From Arthrobacter globiformis NBRC 12137 (lineage in GTDB: Bacteria; Actinomycetota; Actinomycetes; Actinomycetales; Micrococcaceae), in contig NZ_BAEG01000054.1 in the NCBI RefSeq assembly GCF_000238915.1, positions 62,001 to 126,000 on the forward strand: 64,000 nt of DNA, written 5' to 3'. This document shows positions 22,683 to 31,410 of the stretch, piece by piece. Every line of letters begins with the position of its first letter. The first letter of the stretch is position 1. Below the pieces are notes generated by a model that ran no database searches, had not been told where the DNA came from, and saw only the letters and a program-made list of their open reading frames with translations. Position numbers and translations under genes: made by a program.

Positions 22683-22713
22683 GTGATAGTTCAGTCACGG
22701 AAACAGCTGTTTC
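22683..22713. promoter_or_regulatory. Palindromic operator candidate between ssu-like operon and GNAT gene
   Basis: GAAACAGCTGTTTC at 22700-22713 is a perfect 14-bp palindrome. GTGATAGTTCAGTCAC at 22683-22698 has GTGA/TCAC ends and contains a possible minus-strand -10 (AACTAT). The pair lies in the divergent region and could bind a repressor of the ssu-like operon. Confidence 0.4.
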
Positions 22714-22738
22714 GCACCGCGCATCAGTCCCTCGGCAC

Positions 22739-22744
22739 TACCAT
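22739..22744 (+). promoter_or_regulatory. Probable leaderless -10 box for GNAT gene
   Basis: TACCAT ends 6 nt before GTG 22751, the same geometry seen at several other genes in this window. Confidence 0.35.
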
Positions 22745-22750
22745 TGACGG

Positions 22751-23263
22751 GTGCAGCCGCAGATCACCGTCCGTCCCGCCGTCCCCGCCGACTTTGCGGC
22801 CATCGCCCGCATCACCCGGGACGCCTACCTGGCGGCCGGCTACTTCGAGAGCGCGGACCATCCGTACATGAAGCAGATCCAGGACGTGGCCACCCGCGCG
22901 GAGCGGGCCACCATCTGGGTGGCAGAGCGGGCCGGCACCATCGTCGGCTCGGTGACGCTGGCGCTGGCCGGTGAGAAGTATGCCGACATCGCGCTGAACG
23001 ACGAGCTTGAGTTCCGCATGCTGGTGGTGGATCCGGCCGTACAGCGCAGTGGCGCCGGCCTGGCCATGGTCGAAGCGATCATTGCGCACGCCAGATCGCT
23101 GAACGGGATCCGTGCCGTGGCCCTGACCACCGGCGGGACCTGGGAGAGCGCCCACGGTCTCTACCGGAAAACAGGCTTCCGGCGGGTGCCCGAGCGCGAC
23201 TGGTATGTGCCCGGCACCGACATAAAGCTGCTGGTTTTCAGGCTCGACGTCCAGCCCGCCTAG
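22751..23263 (+). CDS. GNAT family N-acetyltransferase
   Basis: A 170-residue single-domain acetyltransferase starting with GTG. It has the N-terminal RPAVPADFAAIARITRDAY, the central strand FRMLVVDPAVQRSGAGLAMVEAI, which forms the acetyl-CoA pyrophosphate loop (Q-x-x-G-x-G/A type), and a late LYRKTGFRRVPERDW. The acceptor is unknown. A probable leaderless promoter precedes it. It is followed by a RidA-family gene on the same strand; the stop lies in a possible -10 (TAGAGT) for that gene. Confidence 0.88.
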   Translation: MQPQITVRPAVPADFAAIARITRDAYLAAGYFESADHPYMKQIQDVATRAERATIWVAERAGTIVGSVTLALAGEKYADIALNDELEFRMLVVDPAVQRSGAGLAMVEAIIAHARSLNGIRAVALTTGGTWESAHGLYRKTGFRRVPERDWYVPGTDIKLLVFRLDVQPA

Positions 23264-23302
23264 AGTGGAGCCGACTTAGAACTCCCTAGTGAAAGGCGCA
23301 GC

Positions 23303-23686
23303 ATGCGCAAGACGTTTGGCACCGGCTCGGTCTGGGAACAGAAACTCGGCTACTCCCGCGCGGTCCAGGTGGACAACACGCTGTACATCTCGGCCACCTC
23401 GGCCAGCGGCGAGAACGGCATCGTCGGCAGCGACTTCTACGAGCAGACCCGGTTCATCCTGCAGAAGCTGGAGACCGTCCTGGCCGACGCCGGATTCGCG
23501 CTCGCCGACGTCGTGCAGTCCAAGCTGTACCTGACGGACATCAGCAAGTGGGAGGACGCAGGCCGTGCGCACGGCGAGGTCTTCGGCGAGATCCGCCCCA
23601 CGCTGTCACTGGTCCACGTGCTGCCGTTCCTGGACCCGGAGATGCTCGTCGAGATCGAGCTCGTCGCGCAGAAAAGCGCCAGCTAA
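23303..23686 (+). CDS. RidA family protein
   Basis: A 127-residue protein of the YjgF/YER057c/UK114 family. It shows VQVDNTLYISATSAS, the central DVVQSKLYLTDIS and the C-terminal RPTLSLVHVLPFLDPEMLVEIELVA. RidA proteins hydrolyse reactive enamines and imines left by PLP enzymes; several subgroups have other roles. The typical catalytic Arg region (RPTLSLV) is present. ATG 23303 follows GAAAGG. It converges with the response regulator gene, leaving 6 nt between stops. Confidence 0.9.
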   Translation: MRKTFGTGSVWEQKLGYSRAVQVDNTLYISATSASGENGIVGSDFYEQTRFILQKLETVLADAGFALADVVQSKLYLTDISKWEDAGRAHGEVFGEIRPTLSLVHVLPFLDPEMLVEIELVAQKSAS

Positions 23687-23692
23687 CCCGGG

Positions 23693-24355
23693 CTAAGAGG
23701 CCGGGAGGCCGTAGCGGTGTTCGGGCCGCCCGGTGGTGCCGTAGCGGAGCTGGATCTCGACGGCGCCGTCGTCCGCCAGTGAGGAGAGGTACCGCTGGGC
23801 GGTGGCACGGGACACGCCTACCCTCCGCGCGACGTCGGCCGCCGAGTACTGCTCGCCGGGAATCAGAGACTCCAGCACCGCCGCCTCCGTCGCCGACCGC
23901 GGCTTGGCCGACGGCGAGACGTCACCCGGAATGAGCGCCCGCTTCGCCCGCTCCACGGTGTCCTGGTCCAGGGCACCCGGCTGGCCAAGGATCCGCCGGT
24001 ACCGGGCGTAGGACCGCAGCTGCTGGGACAAGGACTCGGCCGTGAACGGCTTGAGCAGGTACCCGAGGGCGCCCCGCCGGAAGGCCGTCCGCAGCGACGC
24101 GGCGTCCGATGCCGCACTGAGAATCATCGTGTCCACGTCCAGCTGATGCAGGAGATCCAGGCCCGAGGCATCCGGCAGGTACACGTCCAGCAGCACCAGG
24201 TCCGGACGCAGGCTGTGGATGGACTGCAGTGCCAGCGACGCCGAACCCGCCGGCGGCAGCGCCAGGAACCCGGCCACGGAATCCACATAGGCGGCGTGGA
24301 GCTTGGCGACGTGGAAGTCGTCGTCCACGATCAGCACCCTGAAATCCTCAGACAT
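23693..24355 (-). CDS. Response regulator of CitB/DcuR type
   Basis: A 220-residue protein. The receiver domain (1-120) has the acidic pair in VLIVDDDFHVAKLH, the phosphorylated Asp in LVLLDVYLPDASGLD (near residue 57), and later Ser and Lys positions (ILSAASD, YLLKPF). The C-terminal helix-turn-helix (LIPGEQYSAADVARRVGVSRATAQRYL) is of the type found in regulators of citrate and C4-dicarboxylate transport. It is encoded 24 nt after its partner kinase and probably activates the divergent CitMHS gene at 26341. Confidence 0.93.
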   Translation of the reverse strand: MSEDFRVLIVDDDFHVAKLHAAYVDSVAGFLALPPAGSASLALQSIHSLRPDLVLLDVYLPDASGLDLLHQLDVDTMILSAASDAASLRTAFRRGALGYLLKPFTAESLSQQLRSYARYRRILGQPGALDQDTVERAKRALIPGDVSPSAKPRSATEAAVLESLIPGEQYSAADVARRVGVSRATAQRYLSSLADDGAVEIQLRYGTTGRPEHRYGLPAS

Positions 24356-24379
24356 CCTCGTCCTTCCGTCCGCTATCCA

Positions 24380-26104
24380 TCAGTCTTTGCGTGCCGTGGT
24401 GGTTCCGGGCAGCGTGGCCATGAAGACGGCGCCGGGTCCACCAACGTTCCCCGGTTCCAGCACGGTAACGTCGCCGCCGCGCCGCCGCGCCAGTTGCCGT
24501 GCGAGAGCCAGGCCCAGGCCCTGGCCGCCCGCGGGCCGGACCTGTCCCTGGAGAACCCCGCCGGCCGCCGTCGTAAACCCTTCGGCGAAAACCGCTTCCG
24601 GATCGCCGCCGTCCGGCAGCCCGTTGCCGGAGTCGGCGACGACGACGTGCAGCGTCCCGCCGTCGGCTCCCGGTTCGTCCAGCAGCTCAAGCTCTACCCA
24701 GCGCTCGGCAGCCGTGCCGGCCACCGCGGCGTTGACCGCGTTGTCGATCAGGTTTCCGAGCACCGTGGTGACGTCCTGCGGCTCCGATACCTGGCCCCGC
24801 ACCAACGTTTCCGGCCCGATCCGCAACGATACCCCCCGCTCGTCGGCCTCGACGCCCTTGGCGCCGATGAATGCCTGCAGGTACGGGTCCTGCAACAGTT
24901 CGGCCTGGTCCACGGGGAACTTCAGCGGGCCCGTGGCGGCGAGCCGCTCAAGGTATTCCCGCGCCTGCTGGTGCTGGCCGATACTCATGAAACCGGCGAT
25001 CGTGTGCAGCTGGTTGGCGAACTCATGCCGCTGGGCGCGCAGGGCCGTGGACATGGTTCCCACCGCGTCGAGCTGCCGGGTCAGGTGCTGGAGTTCGGTG
25101 CGGTCACGGAGCATGACCACCCAGCCCAGGTCCTCGCGGCGGTGCAGCGCCTTCCGGGCGCTGGCCACCAGGACCTGTTCGCCCGCTACCAGCTCCGCTG
25201 CCTCGCCCTCCCGGGCATCGGGCAGGGTCAGGGCTTTGAGCCGGGCTGGCACCGGGGCGTCCTGCCAGAGCTGGCCGGCGAGGTCGGGCTGGCCGAGGAG
25301 GCGCTGGGCGGCGGCGTTGAACACACTGATCCGGCCGTCGGCGGAGATGCCCACGACACCTTCATCCACACCCTCCAGGACCGCCACCTGGTCATGCACC
25401 AGGGCGCCGATTTCCTCCGGTTCCAGGCCGAGCGTGAGCCGCTGCAGCCGGCGCCGGAGCAGGAATGAGGCCAGGATCCCCGCCACCAGCGAGCCGGCGG
25501 CGGTCAGCACGATCGGCACGATGTCCCGGGCCAGGCTCTGCCCGATGGACTCGGTGGAATAGCCGACGCTGACCTCGCCCACCACGGTCCGGGAACCCAA
25601 ACCGGAATCGGAACCCGAACCCGTGCCGGGGGCAAAGACGGGGACCTTCGCCCCGGCCGACGGACCCAGCGTGCCGGTGTTGCGGGTGGTCACCTCGCGG
25701 CCGGCGAGCGCCTCGGACGGGTCCGTGCTTACCCGCTCACCCAGCCGGTCGGCGTCGGGATGGGCCAGCCGCAGGCCAGTTTCGTCGGTAATCACCACGA
25801 ACAAGGCACCGGTGCGGGTCCGGGCGCCCTCCGCCACTGCCATGAGTGGCCCGGTCTTCAGCTCTGCGGGCGGGGGAGTACCGGCCTGCCGGCTGATGGC
25901 CTGCACGTTGGCACGGACCGAAGGGTCCGAGGCCACAGTCCGGGCCAGCGTCAGTGCCTGGTTTTCCGCCTCACGGCCCAGCCGTTCAAATGTGAGCCAC
26001 GCGTGCACCGCGCCACTGAGCAGCACAACGAGGAGAACCACGCCCAGCTGCAGCAGCAGGGTCTGGGTGGAGAACCTGAGCGGAAGCCTGCCGGCGGGGC
26101 TCAT
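24380..26104 (-). CDS. Sensor histidine kinase of CitA/DcuS type
   Basis: A 574-residue membrane kinase. I prefer ATG 26104 because AAGGAG lies 7 nt upstream; ATG 26107, one codon earlier, is possible. It has a first membrane helix (about 14-36), an extracytoplasmic PAS-like sensor (about 40-170), a second helix (about 180-205), a cytoplasmic PAS domain (VAVLEGVDEGVVGISADGR) and a dimerisation region with the phospho-His in AQRHEFANQLHTI. A GHKL ATPase follows (GNLIDNAVNAAV, VVVADSGNGLPDGG, GGQGLGLALARQL). Family members sense external citrate or dicarboxylates. The adjacent citrate transporter fits that ligand. Confidence 0.93.
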   Translation of the reverse strand: MSPAGRLPLRFSTQTLLLQLGVVLLVVLLSGAVHAWLTFERLGREAENQALTLARTVASDPSVRANVQAISRQAGTPPPAELKTGPLMAVAEGARTRTGALFVVITDETGLRLAHPDADRLGERVSTDPSEALAGREVTTRNTGTLGPSAGAKVPVFAPGTGSGSDSGLGSRTVVGEVSVGYSTESIGQSLARDIVPIVLTAAGSLVAGILASFLLRRRLQRLTLGLEPEEIGALVHDQVAVLEGVDEGVVGISADGRISVFNAAAQRLLGQPDLAGQLWQDAPVPARLKALTLPDAREGEAAELVAGEQVLVASARKALHRREDLGWVVMLRDRTELQHLTRQLDAVGTMSTALRAQRHEFANQLHTIAGFMSIGQHQQAREYLERLAATGPLKFPVDQAELLQDPYLQAFIGAKGVEADERGVSLRIGPETLVRGQVSEPQDVTTVLGNLIDNAVNAAVAGTAAERWVELELLDEPGADGGTLHVVVADSGNGLPDGGDPEAVFAEGFTTAAGGVLQGQVRPAGGQGLGLALARQLARRRGGDVTVLEPGNVGGPGAVFMATLPGTTTARKD

Positions 26105-26202
26105 CATGGCACTCCTTCGTGGGTCGAGCGGGTTCGTGGGTCAAGCGGGCTGCCGGGTGTTTGGGGCTGGCAGCGGTGTTTGTCGCGGCGCGGAGGGCGT
26201 TT

Positions 26203-26256
26203 GAGCAAAATGCGCAAAATGCTCCCAATAAGCAGTATGCCAATCAATTGAGCCAA
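26203..26256. promoter_or_regulatory. AT-richer control region between kinase and citrate transporter
   Basis: The divergent spacer contains GCAAAATGCGCAAAATGC (two direct GCAAAATG units, 26206-26222) framed by GAGCA and TGCTC, then CAATTGAGCC. This is the only clearly AT-enriched stretch of the spacer and is a candidate response-regulator site. Confidence 0.3.
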
Positions 26257-26292
26257 AGGCACTGCCGTGACCGGGGCCACTCTAACGTCTGT

Positions 26293-26308
26293 AGTACGCA
26301 TCACACCG
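26293..26308 (+). promoter_or_regulatory. TAGTACGCATCACACC motif upstream of the citrate transporter
   Basis: This 16-mer matches TGGTGCGCATCACACC at 42091-42106 upstream of the MFS transporter at 14 of 16 positions. The copies lie 32 and 55 nt before their start codons. Confidence 0.35.
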
Positions 26309-26340
26309 GGGTGGTGCCGTTCACGTAGAAGGAGCCGGCT

Positions 26341-27834
26341 GTGCTGGTATTACTTGGATTCGCCATGATCGCGGTTTTCATGGTGCTGATCATGACGAAG
26401 AAGTTGACGCCAGTGCTGGCGCTGATCATCGTCCCCACCGTTTTCGGTCTTTTCGCGGGTGCCGGCCTCGGCATCGGCGACATGGTCATGGACTCGATGA
26501 AGTCCATGACCTCCACCGCGGCGCTGCTGATGTTCGCCATCATCTACTTCGGCCTGATGATCGACGTCGGGCTGTTCGATCCGCTGGTCCGGTTCATTCT
26601 GCGCAAGCTCGGCAATGATCCCGCCAAGGTGGTCCTGGGCACCGCGCTGCTGGCCGCTGCCGTGTCCCTCGACGGCGACGGCTCCACCACCTTCATCCTC
26701 ACCACCGCCGCCATGTTGCCGATCTACCTCCGGCTGAAGATGAGCCCCGTGGTCCTCACCTGCGTGGCCGGCCTGGCCAACGGCACCATGAACATCGTTC
26801 CCTGGGGCGGCCCCACGGCCCGCGCCGCCAGCGCCCTGAAGATCGATGTCAACGAAGTCTTTGTTCCGATGATCCCGTCGCTGATCGCCGGCCTCGCCGT
26901 CGTCCTGGTCTTCGCCTGGGTCCTCGGCCTGCAGGAACGCAACCGCCTCCGCGCCACGCAGCCGGAGATGTGGGGAACGCCGGAGACGGCTGAAGCGTTC
27001 GACGGCGGTACCCCCGCCGGCGGCGGCCGCACCGGCCGCGGTGGTTCGGGCGGTTCCGGTCGAGGGTCTGCACCTGTTCCCGCAACGGGAGGCCCCGCCG
27101 TCGGCGGTTCCCCTGAAGGCTCTTCGGTCGCCGTCCTGGAACGGACTGAGATCCTGGTCGACGACAGCGACACGGCCATGGCGGACACCGCGCTGGACCC
27201 CAACCGCAAGACCCTGCGCCCCAAGCTGCAGTGGTTCAACCTGGCCCTCACCGTCGCCGTCATGGGCATGCTCATCGCCGACCTCGTGCCCCTGCCGTAC
27301 GTCTTCATGGTGGGCTCGGCCATCGCCCTGCTGGTGAACTTCCCGCACGTCAAGGACCAGGGCGCGCAGCTCGTGGCCCACGCACCGTCGATCGTCGCCG
27401 TCGTCAGCATGGTCATGGCAGCTGCAGTCCTCACCGGTGTCCTGACCGGCACCGGCATGGTTGAGGCGATGTCCGCCTGGCTGGTCCAGATCATCCCGTC
27501 CAGCATGGGCCCGCTCATGGCAGTCATCACCGGCGTGCTCAGCATCCCCATGACGTTCTTCATGAGCAACGACGCCTTCTACTTCGGCGTGCTGCCGGTC
27601 CTGAGCGAGACCGCCGCCCACTACGGCATCAGCGCAGCCGAGATGGCCCGTGCCTCCATCACCGGCCAGCCGTTCCACATGCAGAGCCCGCTGGTTCCCG
27701 CCATCCTGCTCCTGGTCTCGCTGGCCAAGGTAGACCTGGGCGACCACCACAAGAAGGTCCTCTGGAGGAGCGCAGTCGTCGCCCTCGTCATGCTCGGAGT
27801 AGGGATCCTGACCGGAGCAATCGGCATCCACTGA
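26341..27834 (+). CDS. CitMHS-family citrate:metal transporter
   Basis: A 497-residue membrane protein starting with GTG after AGAAGGAG. About twelve hydrophobic helices sit in two halves. A Gly/Pro-rich, charged cytoplasmic loop (about 215-290) joins them. Family hallmarks are MFAIIYFGLMIDVGLFDPLV, SLDGDGSTTFILTTAAMLP, NIVPWGGPTARA and IPMTFFMSNDAFYFGVLP. CitMHS proteins import citrate complexed with Mg or Ca together with protons. Divergent placement from a CitA/CitB-type two-component system suggests induction by external citrate. A strong terminator follows. Confidence 0.95.
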   Translation: MLVLLGFAMIAVFMVLIMTKKLTPVLALIIVPTVFGLFAGAGLGIGDMVMDSMKSMTSTAALLMFAIIYFGLMIDVGLFDPLVRFILRKLGNDPAKVVLGTALLAAAVSLDGDGSTTFILTTAAMLPIYLRLKMSPVVLTCVAGLANGTMNIVPWGGPTARAASALKIDVNEVFVPMIPSLIAGLAVVLVFAWVLGLQERNRLRATQPEMWGTPETAEAFDGGTPAGGGRTGRGGSGGSGRGSAPVPATGGPAVGGSPEGSSVAVLERTEILVDDSDTAMADTALDPNRKTLRPKLQWFNLALTVAVMGMLIADLVPLPYVFMVGSAIALLVNFPHVKDQGAQLVAHAPSIVAVVSMVMAAAVLTGVLTGTGMVEAMSAWLVQIIPSSMGPLMAVITGVLSIPMTFFMSNDAFYFGVLPVLSETAAHYGISAAEMARASITGQPFHMQSPLVPAILLLVSLAKVDLGDHHKKVLWRSAVVALVMLGVGILTGAIGIH

Positions 27835-27864
27835 TCCGTCAGTTGCCGCGGCCCTGCCGCGGCC

Positions 27865-27912
27865 GACAGTGCCCGTCCGGCACCCGCTGCAGGGTGCCAG
27901 GCGGGCACTGTC
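27865..27912 (+). terminator. Strong hairpin after the citrate transporter
   Basis: GACAGTGCCCG pairs perfectly with CGGGCACTGTC (11 bp), and an inner GGCACCC/GGGTGCC stem extends it. GTTTGCC follows. It separates the transporter from gatC. Confidence 0.8.
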
Positions 27913-27961
27913 GTTTGCCACGTAGACTAAGGGGAAACCAACTACATTGCAGGGGAGATCC

Positions 27962-28258
27962 ATGGCTGCGATCAACCGTGACGACGTCGCGCACCTAGCG
28001 CGGCTCGCGCACATTGAGATGAGTGCTGAAGAGCTGGACAGGATGGCCGGCGAACTTGCCGTCATCGTAGACGCGGTGAAGTCCGTGAGCGAGGCCGCAG
28101 GTGACGGCGTTCCGGCCACTTCGCACCCGATTCCGCTGAGCAACGTGTTCCGCGAGGACGAGGTGGGCCACACCTTCACCGCCGAGCAGGCACTCTCCGG
28201 CGCTCCGGACTCGGACGCAGACCGCTTCAAGGTCCCGGCAATCCTGGATGAGGACTAG
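27962..28258 (+). CDS. gatC: Asp-tRNA(Asn)/Glu-tRNA(Gln) amidotransferase subunit C
   Basis: A 98-residue protein starting at ATG 27962 after AGGGGAG. It matches GatC throughout: INRDDVAHLARLAHIEMSAE, the MAGELAVIVDAV helix, PLSNVFREDEV and DADRFKVPAIL at the end. GatC wraps around and stabilises GatA in the GatCAB complex, which converts misacylated Glu-tRNA(Gln) to Gln-tRNA(Gln). gatA starts 3 nt after its stop. A possible -10 (TAGACT, near 27923) lies just past the preceding terminator. Confidence 0.96.
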   Translation: MAAINRDDVAHLARLAHIEMSAEELDRMAGELAVIVDAVKSVSEAAGDGVPATSHPIPLSNVFREDEVGHTFTAEQALSGAPDSDADRFKVPAILDED

Positions 28259-28261
28259 AAC

Positions 28262-29824
28262 ATGACTGAAACCAACAGCACGGAACTCATCCGTCTTTCC
28301 GCGGCCCAGCTGGCCGCGAAGCTCGCCGCCGGTGAGGTCACCGCCGTCGAGGTCACCCAGGCGCACCTGGACCGCATCGCCGCCGTCGACGGGGGAGAGC
28401 GCGGCGTCAACGCGTTCCTGCACGTCAACACCGAGGAGGCGCTCGCCGTCGCGGCCGAGGTGGACGCCATCCGCGCGGCAGGCGGGCAGGCCGCCGAGGA
28501 ACTGCACGAGCTCGCCGGCGTTCCGATCGCCGTCAAGGACCTCATCGTCACCATCGGCCAGCCCACCACGGCCGGTTCCAGGATCCTCGAAGGCTGGCAC
28601 AGCCCGTACGACGCCACGGTCGTCAAGAAGCTGCGCGCCGCCAAGATGCCGATCCTGGGCAAGACCAACCTGGACGAGTTCGCCATGGGCTCCTCCACCG
28701 AGCACTCGGCCTTCGGACCCACCCGCAACCCCTGGGACCTGGACCGCATCCCCGGCGGTTCCGGCGGCGGGTCCGCAGCCGCCGTCGCCGCCTTCGAAGC
28801 ACCCCTGGCCCTGGGCACGGACACCGGCGGATCCATCCGCCAGCCCGGCGCCGTCACCGGCACCGTGGGCGTCAAGCCCACCTACGGCGGCGTCTCCCGC
28901 TACGGTGCCATCGCCATGGCGTCCTCGCTGGACCAGATCGGGCCCGTTTCGCGCACCGTCCTGGACTCGGCGCTGCTGCAGCAGGTCATCGGCGGCCACG
29001 ACCCGCACGACTCCACCTCCCTGCCGGACCCGCTGGGCGACCTCGTGGCCGCTGCGCGCCTCGGCAACGTGGACGGCATGAAGATCGGCATCATCAAGGA
29101 GCTCCACGGCGAGGGCTACCAGGCCGGCGTCGAAAACCGCTTCAACGAAGCCCTTGAGCTGCTCAAAGACGCGGGTGCGGAGATCGTTGAGGTGTCCTGC
29201 CCCAACTTCCAGTACGCACTGGGTGCCTACTACCTGATCATGCCGTCCGAGGCCTCCTCCAACCTGGCCAAGTTCGACGGCGTCCGCTACGGCCTGCGCG
29301 TGCTCCCCGAGGACCCGCCGATGACCATCGAGCGCGTCATGGGCGCCACCCGCGCCGCAGGGTTCGGTGACGAGGTCAAGCGCCGCATCATCCTGGGCAC
29401 ATACGCGCTGTCCGCCGGCTACTACGACGCCTACTACGGCTCCGCGCAGAAGGTCCGCACGCTCATCCAGCGTGACTTCGAGGCTGCCTTCGCCAAGGCC
29501 GACGTCCTGATTTCCCCCACAGCGCCCACCACGGCGTTCAAGCTGGGCGAGAAGCTCGATGACCCGCTGGCGATGTACCTCAACGACGTCGCCACCATCC
29601 CCGCCAACATGGCCGGGGTCCCCGGGCTGTCGCTGCCCGGCGGCCTGGCTGACGAGGACGGACTGCCTGTCGGCATCCAGCTGCTGGCTCCGGCCCGCGA
29701 GGATGCCCGCCTCTACCGGGTGGGCGCTGTCCTGGAATCCCTGTTGGAGGCGAAGTGGGGCGGTCCGCTGCTGGACAAGGCCCCGGCGCTGGTTGAGCTT
29801 GTCGGAACCCAGGAGGCAAAATAA
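28262..29824 (+). CDS. gatA: Asp-tRNA(Asn)/Glu-tRNA(Gln) amidotransferase subunit A
   Basis: A 520-residue amidase-signature enzyme. The catalytic Ser-Ser-Lys triad is visible: Lys in VPIAVKDLI, the Gly/Ser-rich [14 protein letters not shown], and the Ser of [11 protein letters not shown]. It hydrolyses glutamine and passes ammonia to GatB for amidation of the tRNA-bound Glu or Asp. Length and order gatC-gatA-gatB are standard for Gram-positive bacteria. Its TAA overlaps the gatB ATG by one base. Confidence 0.97.
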   Translation: MTETNSTELIRLSAAQLAAKLAAGEVTAVEVTQAHLDRIAAVDGGERGVNAFLHVNTEEALAVAAEVDAIRAAGGQAAEELHELAGVPIAVKDLIVTIGQPTTAGSRILEGWHSPYDATVVKKLRAAKMPILGKTNLDEFAMGSSTEHSAFGPTRNPWDLDRIPGGSGGGSAAAVAAFEAPLALGTDTGGSIRQPGAVTGTVGVKPTYGGVSRYGAIAMASSLDQIGPVSRTVLDSALLQQVIGGHDPHDSTSLPDPLGDLVAAARLGNVDGMKIGIIKELHGEGYQAGVENRFNEALELLKDAGAEIVEVSCPNFQYALGAYYLIMPSEASSNLAKFDGVRYGLRVLPEDPPMTIERVMGATRAAGFGDEVKRRIILGTYALSAGYYDAYYGSAQKVRTLIQRDFEAAFAKADVLISPTAPTTAFKLGEKLDDPLAMYLNDVATIPANMAGVPGLSLPGGLADEDGLPVGIQLLAPAREDARLYRVGAVLESLLEAKWGGPLLDKAPALVELVGTQEAK

Positions 29825-31332
29825 TGAGCGCTGACGCGATTCTGAGCTTCGAAGAAGCCATGGAGAAGTACGACCCCGTCCTGGGGTTCGAGGTCCACGT
29901 TGAACTCAACACCAAGACCAAGATGTTCTCCTCCGCGCCCAACGTGTTCGGCGACGAGCCCAACACCAACGTCAACGAGGTGGACCTGGGCATGCCCGGC
30001 GTCCTGCCGGTGGTGAACAAGACCGCGGTGGAGTCCTCCATCAAGATCGGCCTCGCGCTGAACTGCAAGATCGCCGAATCCTGCCGCTTCGCCCGGAAGA
30101 ACTACTTCTACCCGGACACCCCGAAGAACTTCCAGACGTCCCAGTACGACGAGCCGATCGCGTATGACGGCTACCTGGACATCGAACTCGAGGACGGCAC
30201 CGTGTTCCGGGTCGAGATCGAGCGCGCGCACATGGAGGAGGACGCCGGCAAGCTCACCCACCTCGGCGGCTCGGCCGGACGCATCCAGGGCGCGGAATAC
30301 TCGCTCGTGGACTACAACCGCGCCGGCGTTCCGCTCGTGGAGATCGTCACCAAGCCGATCGAGGGTGCCGGTTCCCGCGCCCCCGAGCTGGCCAAGGCCT
30401 ACGTGGCGGCAGTGCGTGAAATCGTCAAGAACCTCGGCGTCTCGGACGCCAAGATGGAGCGCGGCAACGTCCGCTGCGACGCCAACGTTTCGCTGCGCCC
30501 GCACGGCCGCGAACGCTTCGGCATCCGCTCCGAGACGAAGAACGTGAACTCGCTGCGCGCCGTCGAACATGCCGTCCGCTACGAGATCCAGCGCCACGCC
30601 GCCGTCCTGGACTCCGGTGAGCCGGTGATCCAGGAAACCCGCCACTGGCACGAGGACACGCGCACGACGACGTCGGGCCGGGCCAAGTCCGACGCCGACG
30701 ACTACCGCTACTTCCCGGAGCCGGACCTGGTTCCCGTGGTTCCCTCCCGGGAGTGGGTGGAGGAGCTCCGCGCGACCCTGCCCGAGCCGCCGGCCGAGCG
30801 CCGCAAGCGGCTGAAGCAGGACTGGGGCTACTCGGACCTGGAGTTCCGCGACGTCGTCAACGCCGGCGTGCTGGACGAGATCGAGGAAACCATCGCCGCC
30901 GGCGCCACGGCATCCGTGGCCCGCAAGTGGTGGATGGGCGAGATCGTGGGCCGCGCCAAGAACGCCGACGTCGACCCCGGCCAGCTGGGCATCGAACCGG
31001 CCACCATCGTGGAGCTGAGCCGCATGGTGGAAGCGGGAAAGATCAACAACAAGATGGCGTCCGCGGTGCTGGACGGCGTGCTCGCCGGCGAAGGCACCCC
31101 GGCCGAGGTCGTCGAGAAGCGCGGCCTCGCCGTGGTATCGGACGACGGCCCGCTCCTGGAAGCCATCGACGCAGCCCTCGCCGCGCAGCCCGACGTCGCG
31201 GACAAGATCCGCGCCGGCAAGCTTCAGGCCATCGGTGCCATCGTCGGCGGCGTCATGAAGGCCACCCGCGGCCAGGCCGACGCCGGCCGCGTCAAGGAGC
31301 TGATCCTGGAGAAGCTGGGCGTCAACGCCTAG
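29824..31332 (+). CDS. gatB: Asp-tRNA(Asn)/Glu-tRNA(Gln) amidotransferase subunit B
   Basis: A 502-residue protein with the GatB N-terminal signature ([40 protein letters not shown]), the kinase-like catalytic part ([25 protein letters not shown]) and the C-terminal tRNA-binding YqeY-like tail (about 350-500). It phosphorylates the misacylated tRNA carboxylate and completes amidation. It ends 8 nt before a long hairpin repeat that separates it from the convergent LysR gene. Confidence 0.97.
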   Translation: MSADAILSFEEAMEKYDPVLGFEVHVELNTKTKMFSSAPNVFGDEPNTNVNEVDLGMPGVLPVVNKTAVESSIKIGLALNCKIAESCRFARKNYFYPDTPKNFQTSQYDEPIAYDGYLDIELEDGTVFRVEIERAHMEEDAGKLTHLGGSAGRIQGAEYSLVDYNRAGVPLVEIVTKPIEGAGSRAPELAKAYVAAVREIVKNLGVSDAKMERGNVRCDANVSLRPHGRERFGIRSETKNVNSLRAVEHAVRYEIQRHAAVLDSGEPVIQETRHWHEDTRTTTSGRAKSDADDYRYFPEPDLVPVVPSREWVEELRATLPEPPAERRKRLKQDWGYSDLEFRDVVNAGVLDEIEETIAAGATASVARKWWMGEIVGRAKNADVDPGQLGIEPATIVELSRMVEAGKINNKMASAVLDGVLAGEGTPAEVVEKRGLAVVSDDGPLLEAIDAALAAQPDVADKIRAGKLQAIGAIVGGVMKATRGQADAGRVKELILEKLGVNA

Positions 31333-31340
31333 CGGTTTGC

Positions 31341-31410
31341 AACCCAACTGGGTCGCAGCTGTGGGGGTTCTGAGCGCTCAGAACGCCCTGTGCTGCGACC
31401 CAGTTGGGTT
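31341..31410. repeat. Long-hairpin intergenic element, copy 1 (bidirectional terminator candidate)
   Basis: Left arm 31341-31359 and right arm 31392-31410 (GCTGCGACCCAGTTGGGTT) pair perfectly over 19 bp. Inside is the perfect palindrome GTTCTGAGCGCTCAGAAC (31367-31384). The right half shares GAACGCCCTGTGCTGC and AGTTGGGT with the element at 58301-58368. Both copies sit between convergent genes, so they probably end transcription in both directions. Confidence 0.85.

Noticed and set aside
26104-26304. 66-codon leftward frame with a hydrophobic stretch before the sensor kinase gene
   Set aside because: It covers the divergent promoter and motif region, has no clear ribosome site, and matches nothing I recognise. 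Its overlap with the kinase start (ATGATGA) is notable but not enough.
26350-28230. Antisense open frame of 626 codons opposite the CitMHS gene and gatC
   Set aside because: It is His/Gly/Asp-rich without domains, crosses a strong terminator, and covers well-supported genes on the other strand.
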